A stretch of DNA of 64,000 nucleotides from Myxococcales bacterium UBA1203 (GTDB lineage: Bacteria; Myxococcota; Myxococcia; Myxococcales; UBA5297). Positions 1-8,388 of this stretch are shown piece by piece. Both the position numbers and the translations under genes were made by a program. Every line of letters starts with the position of its first letter. Position 1 is the first letter of the stretch. Under the pieces are notes generated by a model. The model did not search any database and was not told where the DNA came from. It saw nothing but the letters and a program-made list of their open reading frames with translations. The DNA is taken from contig DBXV01000025.1 in NCBI GenBank assembly GCA_002309695.1, positions 189,348 to 253,347 on the forward strand, read 5' to 3'.

Positions 1-602
1 GTCACAACCAAAGCATCATGCCTCAAGATGCTTTCAAGATTAATCCCCTCAGGCGCCAGAATATCAAACTTGTCTAAGTTGCGAATCGCCCGATGCAAAT
101 TCTCATTCTCGCGCGAATCAATGACAAGCGCATCCGTCAGCTTGAGCCCCTCTGTCAAAATTTTAACAGCACCATGGCTCAGCCGCGCCTTGCCGTCATT
201 TCCCTGAGGCACTTCAAACTTATCCAGAATAACAAGCTTCTGGTCTCTCGCCGTCTGAGAAAGAGCCACTTTCAGCGCGCCGCGCCTCACAGAGCGAGGA
301 GGACGATAGGTATAATCACGGGGCTTAGGCCCCATGGCCTTGCCGCCGCCAACCCACTGAGAAGCTCTCGTCGAACCCTGACGGGCACGCCCAGTGTGCT
401 TCTGCTTCCAGGGTTTCTTTCCGCCGCCAGAAACGAGTGAGGCATTCTTCACTGCAACAGTGCCCGCACGCCGGTTAATCTGTTGGAATTTTACAACCTC
501 ATAAATCAAGTTCTCGTTAGGAGCGACGCCAAAGACGTCGTCCGAAAGCTCGATTTCCGAAACTTTCTGCCCTTCTGTATTTACAATATCAAACCTTGCC
601 AT
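1..602 (-). CDS. rplD: 50S ribosomal protein L4 (3' end cut by window edge)
   Basis: Reading the minus strand from the ATG at 602 gives about 200 residues beginning MARFDIVNTEGQKVSEIEL and running off the window edge without a stop. The basic rRNA-binding loop of L4 is clear at roughly residues 60-95, with the motifs KPWKQKHTGRARQGS and GGGKAMGPKPRDY. L4 is a 23S rRNA-binding assembly protein of the large subunit and in other bacteria represses its own operon. A GAGGCGG ribosome-binding site lies just before the ATG. The gene starts only 22 bases after rpsJ, so the two are co-transcribed. The usual rplC between them is absent. Identity is certain; the C-terminus is not in the window. Confidence 0.96.
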   Translation of the reverse strand, partial: MARFDIVNTEGQKVSEIELSDDVFGVAPNENLIYEVVKFQQINRRAGTVAVKNASLVSGGGKKPWKQKHTGRARQGSTRASQWVGGGKAMGPKPRDYTYRPPRSVRRGALKVALSQTARDQKLVILDKFEVPQGNDGKARLSHGAVKILTEGLKLTDALVIDSRENENLHRAIRNLDKFDILAPEGINLESILRHDALVV

Positions 603-624
603 AGCCGCCTCTTCGTCGGGTTCT

Positions 625-936
625 TCAGGACTTAATCTCCACATCGACACCCGCCGACAGGTCGAGCTTCATCAGCGCATCCAGCGTTTGCTGGGTCGGT
701 TCCAAGATGTCGAGGAGACGCTTGTGGGTTCGGATCTCAAACTGCTCGCGACTCTTCTTGTCTCCGTGCGGACTTCTCAGCACGGTAAACTTGTTGATGC
801 GCGTGGGCAGAGGAATGGGTCCGGCCACCTTGGCTCCAGTGCGCTTGGCAGTTGCCACAATCTCACCAGCAGACTGGTCCAGCAGCTTGTGGTCGAATGC
901 CTTCAGCCGAATTCGGATCTTTTGGGTGGTTGCCAT
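625..936 (-). CDS. rpsJ: 30S ribosomal protein S10
   Basis: This 103-residue protein matches the normal length of S10. It contains [14 protein letters not shown] at the N-terminus, GPIPLPTR and [14 protein letters not shown] in the middle, and [11 protein letters not shown] near the end. S10 sits in the head of the 30S subunit and, with NusB, also joins antitermination complexes. The ATG has a GAGG site seven bases upstream. A terminator behind tuf separates the two genes, so rpsJ probably begins a new transcript here, followed at once by rplD. Confidence 0.97.
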   Translation of the reverse strand: MATTQKIRIRLKAFDHKLLDQSAGEIVATAKRTGAKVAGPIPLPTRINKFTVLRSPHGDKKSREQFEIRTHKRLLDILEPTQQTLDALMKLDLSAGVDVEIKS

Positions 937-1005
937 CTACTTGCCTCAACAAACGGGGGCTTTCCGGGGCCTCCCCGGCAGTTCCCCTGTAAAAGCATTT
1001 TTTTA

Positions 1006-1029
1006 TCGATTCATTTTTAAGTGAATCGA
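1006..1029. other. Inverted repeat upstream of rpsJ
   Basis: Two perfect 8-base arms, TCGATTCA (1006-1013) and TGAATCGA (1022-1029), flank an 8-base spacer in the AT-rich stretch between the tuf terminator and rpsJ. On the rpsJ strand no T-run follows it, so it does not look like a terminator. It could be an operator or part of the rpsJ promoter or leader. This is inference from symmetry and position only. Confidence 0.4.
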
Positions 1030-1035
1030 AATTCC

Positions 1036-1082
1036 ATAAAAAGGAGGGCGCCGCTTCAATTCAGCCGAGGCGGCGCCTCTCC
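1036..1082 (-). terminator. Intrinsic terminator of tuf
   Basis: On the minus strand an 8-bp GC stem (arms at 1047-1054 and 1070-1077), lengthened by a short outer stem, is followed by a T-rich run at 1037-1042. It lies about 25 bases past the tuf stop. Confidence 0.75.
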
Positions 1083-1103
1083 TCTGAAACCGCGATGGAG
1101 TGT

Positions 1104-2297
1104 TTACGCGAGAATCTCGGAAACAACACCAGCACCAACCGTACGACCGCCCTCACGAATAGCGAAGCGGAGCTCAGCCTCCATAGCAACAGGAGTCATC
1201 AGCTCGACCTCAATGCTCACGTGGTCACCAGGCATAACAATCTCAGTCCCTTCGGGAAGCTTGACAGTGCCGGTGACGTCAGTGGTGCGGAAGTAGAACT
1301 GGGGACGATAGCCATTGCCGAACGGCGTATGGCGGCCGCCCTCGTCCTTCCCCAGAACGTAGATGGCAGCTTTGAATTTGCTGTGCGGATGGACAGAACC
1401 AGGCTTCGCCAGCACCTGGCCGCGCTCAACCTCATTGCGCTTCAGGCCGCGGAGCAGACAGCCCACGTTATCACCAGCCAGCCCCTCATCGAGCAGCTTG
1501 CGGAACATCTCGACGCCTGTGACCGTGGTCTTCTTCGTCTCGCCGAAGCCGATGATTTCAACCGCATCGCCGACGTGAATCTTGCCGCGCTCGATACGAC
1601 CAGTAGCGACGGTACCGCGGCCTTCGATGGAGAACACATCTTCGACAGGCATCAGGAAGTCCTTGTCAACCTGACGGACCGGCTCGGGGATGCTCTCGTC
1701 CAAAGCCTTCATCAGCTCATCGATGCACTCAGCATGCTCGGCGCCGTGGCTGTCCACCACAGGCTTCGCAGAGCCGCGAATCACGGGCAGATCGTCGCCC
1801 GGGAATTCGTATTTATTCAGGAGCTCACGGACTTCCATCTCAACCAGGTCCAGCAGCTCGGCATCATCAACGAGGTCGCACTTATTCAAGAAGACAACGA
1901 TCGCAGGAACGTTAACCTGCTTGGCCAGCAGAACGTGCTCTTTCGTCTGAGGCATCGGGCCGTCAGCCGCGGAGACCACAAGAATGGCACCGTCCATCTG
2001 AGCGGCACCGGTAATCATGTTCTTCACGAAGTCGGCGTGGCCTGGGCAGTCAACGTGAGCGTAATGCCGCTTCTCGGTCTCGTACTCCACGTGAGAGACA
2101 GCAATGGTAACAATTTTAGAATCGTCACGCACCGTGCCGCCCTTAGCGATGTCGGCATACTCCTTGGCCTTCGCCAAACCTTTGTGAGCCTGACGGAAGG
2201 TAATGGCAGCCGTCAGCGTGGTCTTGCCATGGTCAACGTGGCCGATGGTGCCAACATTCACATGGGGTTTCGTGCGTTCAAATTTTTCCTTAGCCAT
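1104..2297 (-). CDS. tuf: Translation elongation factor Tu
   Basis: The 397-residue length is standard for EF-Tu. GTPase motifs are intact: GHVDHGKT (residues 19-26), DCPGH (83-87) and NKCD (138-141). Domains 2 and 3 end with [17 protein letters not shown]-Tu delivers aminoacyl-tRNA to the ribosome. Switch I departs from the usual form: the segment around residues 44-65 reads [18 protein letters not shown] instead of a sequence ending EKARGITI. The magnesium-coordinating Thr (T64) is kept, but the Arg-Gly before it is not. A GAGGAG site precedes the ATG. The gene follows fusA by about 100 bases and has its own terminator. Confidence 0.97.
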   Translation of the reverse strand: MAKEKFERTKPHVNVGTIGHVDHGKTTLTAAITFRQAHKGLAKAKEYADIAKGGTVRDDSKIVTIAVSHVEYETEKRHYAHVDCPGHADFVKNMITGAAQMDGAILVVSAADGPMPQTKEHVLLAKQVNVPAIVVFLNKCDLVDDAELLDLVEMEVRELLNKYEFPGDDLPVIRGSAKPVVDSHGAEHAECIDELMKALDESIPEPVRQVDKDFLMPVEDVFSIEGRGTVATGRIERGKIHVGDAVEIIGFGETKKTTVTGVEMFRKLLDEGLAGDNVGCLLRGLKRNEVERGQVLAKPGSVHPHSKFKAAIYVLGKDEGGRHTPFGNGYRPQFYFRTTDVTGTVKLPEGTEIVMPGDHVSIEVELMTPVAMEAELRFAIREGGRTVGAGVVSEILA

Positions 2298-2401
2298 TTA
2301 TTACTCCTCAGAAATCAGCGAGAAATCAGCGCCCCTCTTTCGAGCAGCGCACCTTCGTTAAACCAAACCTCATCCATCAAGAGCGGCCAAAGCGGCCACC
2401 A

Positions 2402-4480
2402 TCAAAAGCCCCTGAGACGAACAACTATCTCTTGGGCAACACCTCCGGGGACTGGCTGATATGACGCGAACTGCATCGTATATGTCGCCCGACCCTGACT
2501 CAAAGAGCGCAGCCCCGTAGCATAGCCAAACATGTTTGACAAGGGGGCTTGTGCATGAATTTTTTGGGCTCCTAAGTCCTGTTCCATGCCAATGACGCGG
2601 CCGCGCCGGGCGTTCAAATCGCCAATGACATCGCCCATGTACTGATCCGGACAGACAATTTCGCAGTCCATGATCGGCTCCAACAAAACAGGGTCGGCCT
2701 GATTCGCCCCGTCACGGAAAGCCATGGACGCAGCAATTTTGAAGGCCATGTCGCTGGAATCGACCTCATGGAAGCTGCCATCAACCAGACGAACATGAAT
2801 GTCCAGCATCGGATAGCCCGCCAGAACGCCGGACTGCATAGACTCGGACACACCCTGCTCGATAGCGGGAATAAATTCGTTTGGAATGACTCCGCCGACC
2901 AGGGCATTTTCAAAAACGAATCCGCTTCCCGGCTCACCAGGCTCCAGCTCCAGCCAAACATGACCATATTGGCCATGCCCGCCGGTCTGACGAATGTATT
3001 TGCCCTCAGAGCGAACCTTTTTGCCGATGGTCTCGCGATATGAAACCTGAGGCTTGCCCACATTCGCCTGGACCTTAAATTCGCGCAGCAACCGGTCAGC
3101 AATAATTTCCAGATGCAGTTCCCCCATGCCTGAAATCAGCATCTGCCCCGTCTCTGAATCGGAACTGACACGGAATGAGGGGTCCTCAACAGCCAGTTTT
3201 TCCAGGGCCTGTCCCAATTTGTCCTGATCAGCTTTCGTCTTGGGCTCAATGGCAATGGAAATAACCGGTTCAGGGAAATCTATCTTTTCCAAAATAATCG
3301 GATGCTTTTCGGCGCATAGCGTATCCCCCGTCGTAACCGTCTTGCATCCGACAACAGCGGCAATGTCGCCCGCAAATACTTCAGAAACATCTTCGCGCTT
3401 ATTGGCGTGCATCTGCAGAAGGCGTCCAATCCGCTCACGCTTCTTTTTCAGCGGATTATAGACACATTCACCGCTTTTTACGCTGCCCGAATAAACGCGC
3501 AGATACGTCAGTGTTCCCGAAAAAGAATCATTGGCGATCTTGAATGCCAGCGCAGCGAAAGGCTCGTCATCCGACGCTTTGCGGAGGGCCTTCGCGCCAT
3601 CAGGCGTCTCCCCTTCGACCGGCGGAATTTCATCGGGGGCCGGCAGAAAATCCACAATGCCGTCCAGAACCGGCTGAATTCCTTTATTTCTGAACGCAGA
3701 GCCGCCGAAAGCAGGAAACAGCTTGAGCGAAAGACAGCCCTTGCGCAGACCCGCGATAATGTCCGCCCTCTCCGGCTCGCGCCCGTCCACAAAGGCTTCC
3801 ATCACGCTGTCATTAAACTCGGCCGCGGCCTCAATCATCGCCTGCCGCTTTGCCTCAGCCAAAGGCAGCAGATCCGCAGGAATATCCACCGTCTCGAAAC
3901 GGGCACCCTGCGAATCGGAGTCATACCGAATGGCCTTCATTGAAAGCAGGTCAATGACCCCTTCCAGGGCATCCTCGGATCCCCACGGGAAATCCACGGC
4001 CACCGGACGCGCCGCAAAACGCGCGGCAATCATATCCAGCACACGGAAATAATCCGCCCCCACCCGGTCCATCTTGTTGACGAACACAATTCGGGGAACC
4101 CGATATTTCTCAGCCTGCCGCCACACCGTTTCGGACTGCGGCTGAACACCGCCGACCCCACAGAACACAGCCACCGCGCCATCCAGCACCCGAAGTGAAC
4201 GCTCAACCTCAACGGTGAAGTCCACATGGCCTGGAGTGTCGATGATGTTAATCCGGTGCTCTCTCCAGAAGGTCGTGATGGCGGCGCTCGTAATCGTGAT
4301 GCCGCGCTCCCGCTCCTGATCCATCCAGTCCATCACCGTCGTCCCTTCATCGATTTCACCAATTCGATGAGTGACGCCCGTGTAAAACAGGATGCGCTCC
4401 GTCGTCGTCGTCTTGCCAGCGTCGATGTGCGCCATAACGCCGATGTTTCGATAGCGATGTAGGGGGCACTGGCGAGGCAT
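2402..4480 (-). CDS. fusA: Translation elongation factor G
   Basis: A 692-residue EF-G, the GTPase that drives translocation. It carries [12 protein letters not shown] (P-loop), QERERGITI (switch I), DTPGHVDF and NKMDRVGA, followed by domains II-V ending [13 protein letters not shown]. The open frame extends 42 codons further upstream, but family alignment places the start at [14 protein letters not shown] (ATG at 4478-4480), since EF-G normally begins M-A-R-x-x-P-L. The ribosome-binding site there is weak. In most bacteria rpsL and rpsG lie immediately upstream; here the upstream neighbour is the divergent hslV. tuf follows on the same strand. Confidence 0.96.
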   Translation of the reverse strand: MPRQCPLHRYRNIGVMAHIDAGKTTTTERILFYTGVTHRIGEIDEGTTVMDWMDQERERGITITSAAITTFWREHRINIIDTPGHVDFTVEVERSLRVLDGAVAVFCGVGGVQPQSETVWRQAEKYRVPRIVFVNKMDRVGADYFRVLDMIAARFAARPVAVDFPWGSEDALEGVIDLLSMKAIRYDSDSQGARFETVDIPADLLPLAEAKRQAMIEAAAEFNDSVMEAFVDGREPERADIIAGLRKGCLSLKLFPAFGGSAFRNKGIQPVLDGIVDFLPAPDEIPPVEGETPDGAKALRKASDDEPFAALAFKIANDSFSGTLTYLRVYSGSVKSGECVYNPLKKKRERIGRLLQMHANKREDVSEVFAGDIAAVVGCKTVTTGDTLCAEKHPIILEKIDFPEPVISIAIEPKTKADQDKLGQALEKLAVEDPSFRVSSDSETGQMLISGMGELHLEIIADRLLREFKVQANVGKPQVSYRETIGKKVRSEGKYIRQTGGHGQYGHVWLELEPGEPGSGFVFENALVGGVIPNEFIPAIEQGVSESMQSGVLAGYPMLDIHVRLVDGSFHEVDSSDMAFKIAASMAFRDGANQADPVLLEPIMDCEIVCPDQYMGDVIGDLNARRGRVIGMEQDLGAQKIHAQAPLSNMFGYATGLRSLSQGRATYTMQFASYQPVPGGVAQEIVVRLRGF

Positions 4481-4647
4481 GACGTCCACTTTCGTTGCGG
4501 GGCGGCAGGAAAACCGACCGGCGGCATTCAATCCGCTGCCTAAGGCTGGCGGGAAACCTTCTGGAGCTCGTGTCAAGGATGGGAGGAGACGCCTCCCGGC
4601 ACACACCGGGGAAATCCCACGGGGGCATAAATGAGCGGCGGCGCGCC

Positions 4648-4836
4648 TTAGTCGAAGACCTTCATGAAGTCAACGTCTTTTTTGGCTTCTTTTGACGATT
4701 TTTGAGGCGGCGGCTTGCCACCCCCCGGCGAGTGCTTAGCCTGCCGCCGCTTTTCGCCGGAGGACTGTGCGCCGCTGCCCCGCCTGCCGCCGAAAATGGC
4801 CTCTTTGAGTGCATCCCGCGCTCCGCGCCGCCTCAC
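4648..4836 (-). CDS. Possible small basic protein upstream of fusA
   Basis: A 62-codon frame in the gap between fusA and hslV. The peptide is rich in Arg, Lys and Gly and ends [11 protein letters not shown]. Its third codon positions are mostly G or C, like neighbouring genes, and it lies on the fusA strand 167 bases before fusA. No family is recognised and the ribosome-binding site is not strong. The upstream end overlaps the hslV leader stem, so it may be a chance frame. Confidence 0.25.
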   Translation of the reverse strand: MRRRGARDALKEAIFGGRRGSGAQSSGEKRRQAKHSPGGGKPPPQKSSKEAKKDVDFMKVFD

Positions 4837-4864
4837 TTCACAGGCGGCGCTTTTGTGAAGGGAG
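4825..4864 (+). promoter_or_regulatory. Structured hslV leader with two overlapping stems
   Basis: A perfect 9-bp GC stem (4825-4833 with 4842-4850, 8-base loop) is followed by TTTT, like an intrinsic terminator, only 21 bases before the hslV GTG. The segment CTTCACA (4836-4842), mostly in the loop of that stem, is fully complementary to TGTGAAG (4854-4860), which touches the GGAG ribosome-binding site (4861-4864). The two pairings compete in part, or could combine as a pseudoknot. No gene on this strand lies upstream, so the stem is not simply the end of another transcript. Confidence 0.55.
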
Positions 4865-4871
4865 TTTCACC

Positions 4872-5402
4872 GTGTTCAAAGGCACCACGATTCTCTGCGT
4901 CCGGAAGAACGGCCACGTCTGCATGGCCGGCGACGGACAGGTCACCATGGACAACCGCATCGTCCTCAAAAAGACCGCGCGCAAAGTCCGGCGGCTCGCC
5001 GGAGGCAAAGTCATCGCCGGTTTTGCCGGGTCCACGGCCGACGCGTTCACCCTGTTCGAGCGCTTTGAGGAGCAGCTTGCCGCCCATCAGAACAACCTCT
5101 CCCGCGCGGCTGTTGAGCTGGCCAAGCTGTGGCGGACGGACAAGTTCCTGCGGAAGCTCGAAGCCATCCTGATTGTCGCCGACCCGGACAAAACGCTGGT
5201 GCTCACGGGTGCCGGAGATGTGGTCGAGCCGGACGGCGGCGTCATCGCGATTGGCAGCGGCGGCTGCTACGCCCAGTCGGCGGCTCTGGCGCTGGCCGAA
5301 AACACCGAGATGAGTGCCCGCGCCATTGCCGAGGCGGCCATGAAAATCGCGGGGGACATCTGCGTCTTCACCAATGACCACGTCACTTACGAGGAGTTCT
5401 GA
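4872..5402 (+). CDS. hslV: ATP-dependent protease subunit HslV
   Basis: A 176-residue proteasome-like peptidase, the normal HslV length. The GTG start was chosen because it follows an ideal AAGGGAG site and leaves a four-residue leader (MFKG) before Thr-Thr-Ile-Leu, the catalytic N-terminal Thr region. Other motifs are [37 protein letters not shown] and [10 protein letters not shown]. HslV forms the double-ring peptidase chamber that works with the HslU unfoldase in the cytoplasm. hslU follows after 66 bases. The leader carries overlapping stem-loops, which may control expression. Confidence 0.95.
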   Translation: MFKGTTILCVRKNGHVCMAGDGQVTMDNRIVLKKTARKVRRLAGGKVIAGFAGSTADAFTLFERFEEQLAAHQNNLSRAAVELAKLWRTDKFLRKLEAILIVADPDKTLVLTGAGDVVEPDGGVIAIGSGGCYAQSAALALAENTEMSARAIAEAAMKIAGDICVFTNDHVTYEEF

Positions 5403-5468
5403 CAGGACGCTCCGCCCGACCTCTCCCCTCTCCTTTCGCTCCTTCCAATCCATCCAGCGAGGTACCCC

Positions 5469-6803
5469 GTGTCTCAAAATCTCACGCCACGCCAAATCGT
5501 CGCCGAGCTCGACCGCCACATCGTCGGCCAGGCCAAAGCCAAGCGCGCCGTCGCCATTGCCCTGAGGAACAGAATCCGGCGCGAACTCGTCCCCGGCGAC
5601 CTCCGGGAAGAAATCGTCCCCAAGAACATCATTATGATTGGCCCCACAGGCGTGGGGAAAACGGAGATTGCCCGGCGGCTGGCCCGGCTGTGCGACGCGC
5701 CGTTCGTCAAGGTGGAGGCCAGCAAGTTCACCGAGGTCGGCTACGTGGGCCGGGACGTGGACGCCATGATTCGCGACCTGGTCGAGAACGCCATTCACAT
5801 GGTCCGCGAAGAAGAGGCCGAGACCGTCCGCGCCAAGGCCCGCGATGTGGCCGAAGAGCGGCTGCTGGACCTCATCGCCAAGTCCTCCGACTTCGTGCCT
5901 CCGGGTGAAAAGCCTGACCGCCAGCGTCTGCGCGCCCAGCTGCGCGCCGGGACCTTCGACGACGGCGACATCAGCATTCAGGTGCAGGAGGCGCGGAGCG
6001 GCAACCCCCCGTCCTTCATGGCGGCCCTCAGCGGGCAGAGCATGGACGACATCTCGGGCCAGCTGGAAAGCCTCTTCAGCGGCTTCATGCCCACGCAGAA
6101 GCGCGAGCAGAAAATGAAGGTGAAGGACGCGCTGAAGACGCTGACCGATGAGGAGGCCGCGCGCCTGGTTGACATGGACAAGGTGCGCCGGGAGGCCATT
6201 CAGCGGGCCGAACAGCGGGGCATCATTTTCATCGACGAAATCGACAAGGTCGCCGGGCGGGGCGCTGAAAGCCGGGGGCCCGATGTGTCCAGAGAAGGCG
6301 TCCAGCGGGACATTCTGCCCATCGTCGAAGGCTCCACTGTCACCACCAAGTACGGTCCGGTGAAGACGCACCACATTCTGTTCATCGCCGCCGGTGCCTT
6401 CCACGTCTCCAAGCCCAGCGACCTGATTCCCGAGCTTCAGGGGCGCTTTCCCATCCGCGTGGAACTCTCGCCCCTCTCGCGCGAGGACATGTTCCGCATC
6501 CTCACCGAGCCAAAAAACTCGCTGGTCCGCCAATACACGGCGCTTCTGGAGACAGAGGGCGTGAAGGTCGAAATCCGAAACGAGGCCATCGACGAAATCG
6601 CCGCCGTGGCGCAGGCCGTCAATGAGCGGACCGAAAACATCGGCGCCCGGCGGCTGCACACGATTCTCGAACGGCTGCTGGACGAGCTGTCCTTCGAGGC
6701 GCCCGAGATGAAGGACGCGCACGTCGTCATCGACAGGGACTACGTGAAGCAGCGCCTGGCCGACGTCGTTCAGGACGAAGACCTGTCCCGTTTCATTCTC
6801 TGA
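5469..6803 (+). CDS. hslU: HslU ATPase, unfoldase of the HslVU protease
   Basis: 444 residues, normal for HslU. It starts at GTG with an AGCGAGG site. Walker A is GPTGVGKTE (about 58-66), followed by the conserved [12 protein letters not shown] pore segment. A variable I-domain covers roughly 110-240, and Walker [11 protein letters not shown] lies near residue 250. The C-terminal tail DLSRFIL is the segment that docks into HslV and activates it. The protein unfolds substrates and feeds them to HslV. It forms an operon with hslV and probably with the hydrolase gene 16 bases downstream. Confidence 0.97.
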   Translation: MSQNLTPRQIVAELDRHIVGQAKAKRAVAIALRNRIRRELVPGDLREEIVPKNIIMIGPTGVGKTEIARRLARLCDAPFVKVEASKFTEVGYVGRDVDAMIRDLVENAIHMVREEEAETVRAKARDVAEERLLDLIAKSSDFVPPGEKPDRQRLRAQLRAGTFDDGDISIQVQEARSGNPPSFMAALSGQSMDDISGQLESLFSGFMPTQKREQKMKVKDALKTLTDEEAARLVDMDKVRREAIQRAEQRGIIFIDEIDKVAGRGAESRGPDVSREGVQRDILPIVEGSTVTTKYGPVKTHHILFIAAGAFHVSKPSDLIPELQGRFPIRVELSPLSREDMFRILTEPKNSLVRQYTALLETEGVKVEIRNEAIDEIAAVAQAVNERTENIGARRLHTILERLLDELSFEAPEMKDAHVVIDRDYVKQRLADVVQDEDLSRFIL

Positions 6804-6819
6804 CCACATCGGAGCAGCC

Positions 6820-7614
6820 ATGACCGCCGCCATGAAATTTATCGACGCGCACACGCACACCTTTCTCCGCGGGCCCGAGGACCTGGAGCGCATGGGAAAC
6901 GCCGGGACCGTCTGCGCCGTTGTCTGCGCTTTTCTGCCGGTTCAGCCCACGTGCGCGGGCACGCTGCTGGACCTGTTCGCCTGGCTGGACACGGTCGAGC
7001 GGGAGAGGCTGGAAAAGAGAGGCATCCGGGAAATTCTGGCAGTCGGCATCCATCCCCGGTGCATCCCGCCCGCTCCCGACACGGCGCCCGTCATCGAACG
7101 CGTGAAGGCGATGCTCCAAAGTGGCCGCGCCGGTGCCGTCGGCGAAATCGGCCTTGAAAAAGGCACTGACGCTGAGCGCGGCATCCTTCTGGAGCAGCTG
7201 CGCCTCGCGGCTGAGCTGTCCGTTCCCGCCGTCGTCCACACGCCCCGGACCAACAAGGAGGCCATGGTTCAGGAAACGCTGCGCATCATTGACGAGAGCG
7301 GCATCGCCGATGAGCTGGTCATTCTGGATCATCTGACGCCGGCCATCGTCCGCGCGCTCGACGCGAAGGGGCGCACCTTCCGCATGGGTCTGACGCTGCA
7401 GCCGGGGAAGACGACGCCAGAGGAGGTGAATGCGCTTCTGGATGAGCGCGGGCCGGAGCGGCTTCATCTGGACAGCGACCTGTCACACATGCCGTCTCAG
7501 CCCGACGCTGTGGCAGAGGCCGCCCGCCGTCTGACTGAGCTGGGCGCTCAGCGCGGCGACATCGAAAAACTGACGTTTTCCAATGCGGCGTCAGCTCTGC
7601 GCGCGGCTCTCTGA
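6820..7614 (+). CDS. TatD-related metal-dependent hydrolase
   Basis: A 264-residue amidohydrolase-fold protein. Metal-site motifs of the TatD superfamily appear in order: DAHTHTF near the N-terminus, GIHPR, VGEIGLEKG (bridging Glu), VVHTPR, ILDHL and LDSDLS. TatD proteins are metal-dependent nucleases or hydrolases. This one resembles the divergent branch with an H-T-H-T start rather than classical E. coli TatD, so its substrate is open. The gene starts 16 bases after hslU and is probably in the same transcript. Confidence 0.8.
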   Translation: MTAAMKFIDAHTHTFLRGPEDLERMGNAGTVCAVVCAFLPVQPTCAGTLLDLFAWLDTVERERLEKRGIREILAVGIHPRCIPPAPDTAPVIERVKAMLQSGRAGAVGEIGLEKGTDAERGILLEQLRLAAELSVPAVVHTPRTNKEAMVQETLRIIDESGIADELVILDHLTPAIVRALDAKGRTFRMGLTLQPGKTTPEEVNALLDERGPERLHLDSDLSHMPSQPDAVAEAARRLTELGAQRGDIEKLTFSNAASALRAAL

Positions 7615-7645
7615 AAAAAAGCCGCGCCCCCCTTCCGAAAAAAAT

Positions 7646-7675
7646 GGCCCTGACTTAAGGGCCGCCGTCTTTTTT
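7646..7675 (+). terminator. Probable terminator after the TatD-like gene
   Basis: A 6-bp stem (GGCCCT at 7646-7651, AGGGCC at 7658-7663) is followed after six bases by a T-run (7670-7675). It lies about 30 bases past the stop of the hydrolase gene. The gap between stem and T-run makes it weaker than the other terminators in the window. Confidence 0.45.
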
Positions 7676-7713
7676 CCGAGACATTTGCTCATTTGCCGGA
7701 GGCGAAATTCGAC

Positions 7714-8217
7714 ATGGCTGAAACGCAGAACACCACAGGGCTGTACAGCGGGCTGACCGTCGGCAGCGAAATCGACGCGAAGTGCTCGAAATGCAAACAG
7801 GACCTGATGCACACCATCACCGAGATGACCGACGACGGGAAACCCAAGCGCGTCCGCTGCCTGACCTGCGGCGGCGAGCACGTCTTCCGGAAGACGGCGG
7901 CTCAGAAGGCGGCTGAGGCGGCAGAGAAGAAAAGGGCGGCCGAGGCCAAAAAAGCCAGGCTGGCCAAGAAGGCCAAATCCGGCGGCAGGGGCGACATCCC
8001 TGAATTCGCCGTTCTGGCTGACGGCAAGCGCATCGACGCGCCGCGCCTCTATTCGATGACGGAGCATTTCGCGGTGGGCGAAATCATCGAACACCCGGTC
8101 TTCGGCATCGGCATCGTCGCCGTCGTGCGTGGCACGGACAAAATGGACGTGGCCTTTGAGAAGAGCGGAGCGCGCACGCTCCTGCACAACCGCATCCTGC
8201 CCGGCAAAATCGGCTGA
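7714..8217 (+). CDS. Zinc-finger protein with a C-terminal Tudor-like domain
   Basis: A 167-residue protein, counted from an ATG preceded by GGAGG; a TTG seven codons upstream is less likely. Residues 24-52 hold two CxxC pairs (Cys24, 27, 49, 52), a probable zinc ribbon. Residues 60-90 are a Lys/Ala-rich helix. The C-terminal 50 residues read EHPVFGIGIVAVV then VAFEKSGARTLLHNR. This resembles the small Tudor-like domain at the end of PcrA/UvrD helicases and in CarD-type RNA polymerase binders. A nucleic-acid or RNA-polymerase role is inference. The gene seems to stand alone, with a strong terminator after it. Confidence 0.65.
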   Translation: MAETQNTTGLYSGLTVGSEIDAKCSKCKQDLMHTITEMTDDGKPKRVRCLTCGGEHVFRKTAAQKAAEAAEKKRAAEAKKARLAKKAKSGGRGDIPEFAVLADGKRIDAPRLYSMTEHFAVGEIIEHPVFGIGIVAVVRGTDKMDVAFEKSGARTLLHNRILPGKIG

Positions 8218-8270
8218 TGCCTGAGTGTCCCGGCGCATCCCCCACCCCATGTCGGAAGCGCCGCTGAAAC

Positions 8271-8313
8271 AAAAAAGCCCCGCCGGCCTCTCCTTGAGGC
8301 AGCGGGGCTTTTT
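8271..8313. terminator. Bidirectional intrinsic terminator
   Basis: A-run, then arms AAGCCCCGC and GCGGGGCTT, then T-run. It lies between two convergent genes (stops at 8217 and 8389) and can end transcripts from both sides. Confidence 0.85.
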
Positions 8314-8388
8314 CATGTCCGGAACATCAGCGCATCTGGCGGCAGCCGGCGTCAGCTCTGCGGCCATCCGCCGCTGCCAAGCGATGTC

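Noticed and set aside
1095..2459. 454-codon open frame antisense to tuf
   Set aside because: The other strand encodes a complete EF-Tu with all motifs; the antisense frame is open only because of biased codon use.
4833..6893. 686-codon open frame antisense to hslV/hslU
   Set aside because: It covers two certain genes on the plus strand and has no recognisable domain; composition artefact.
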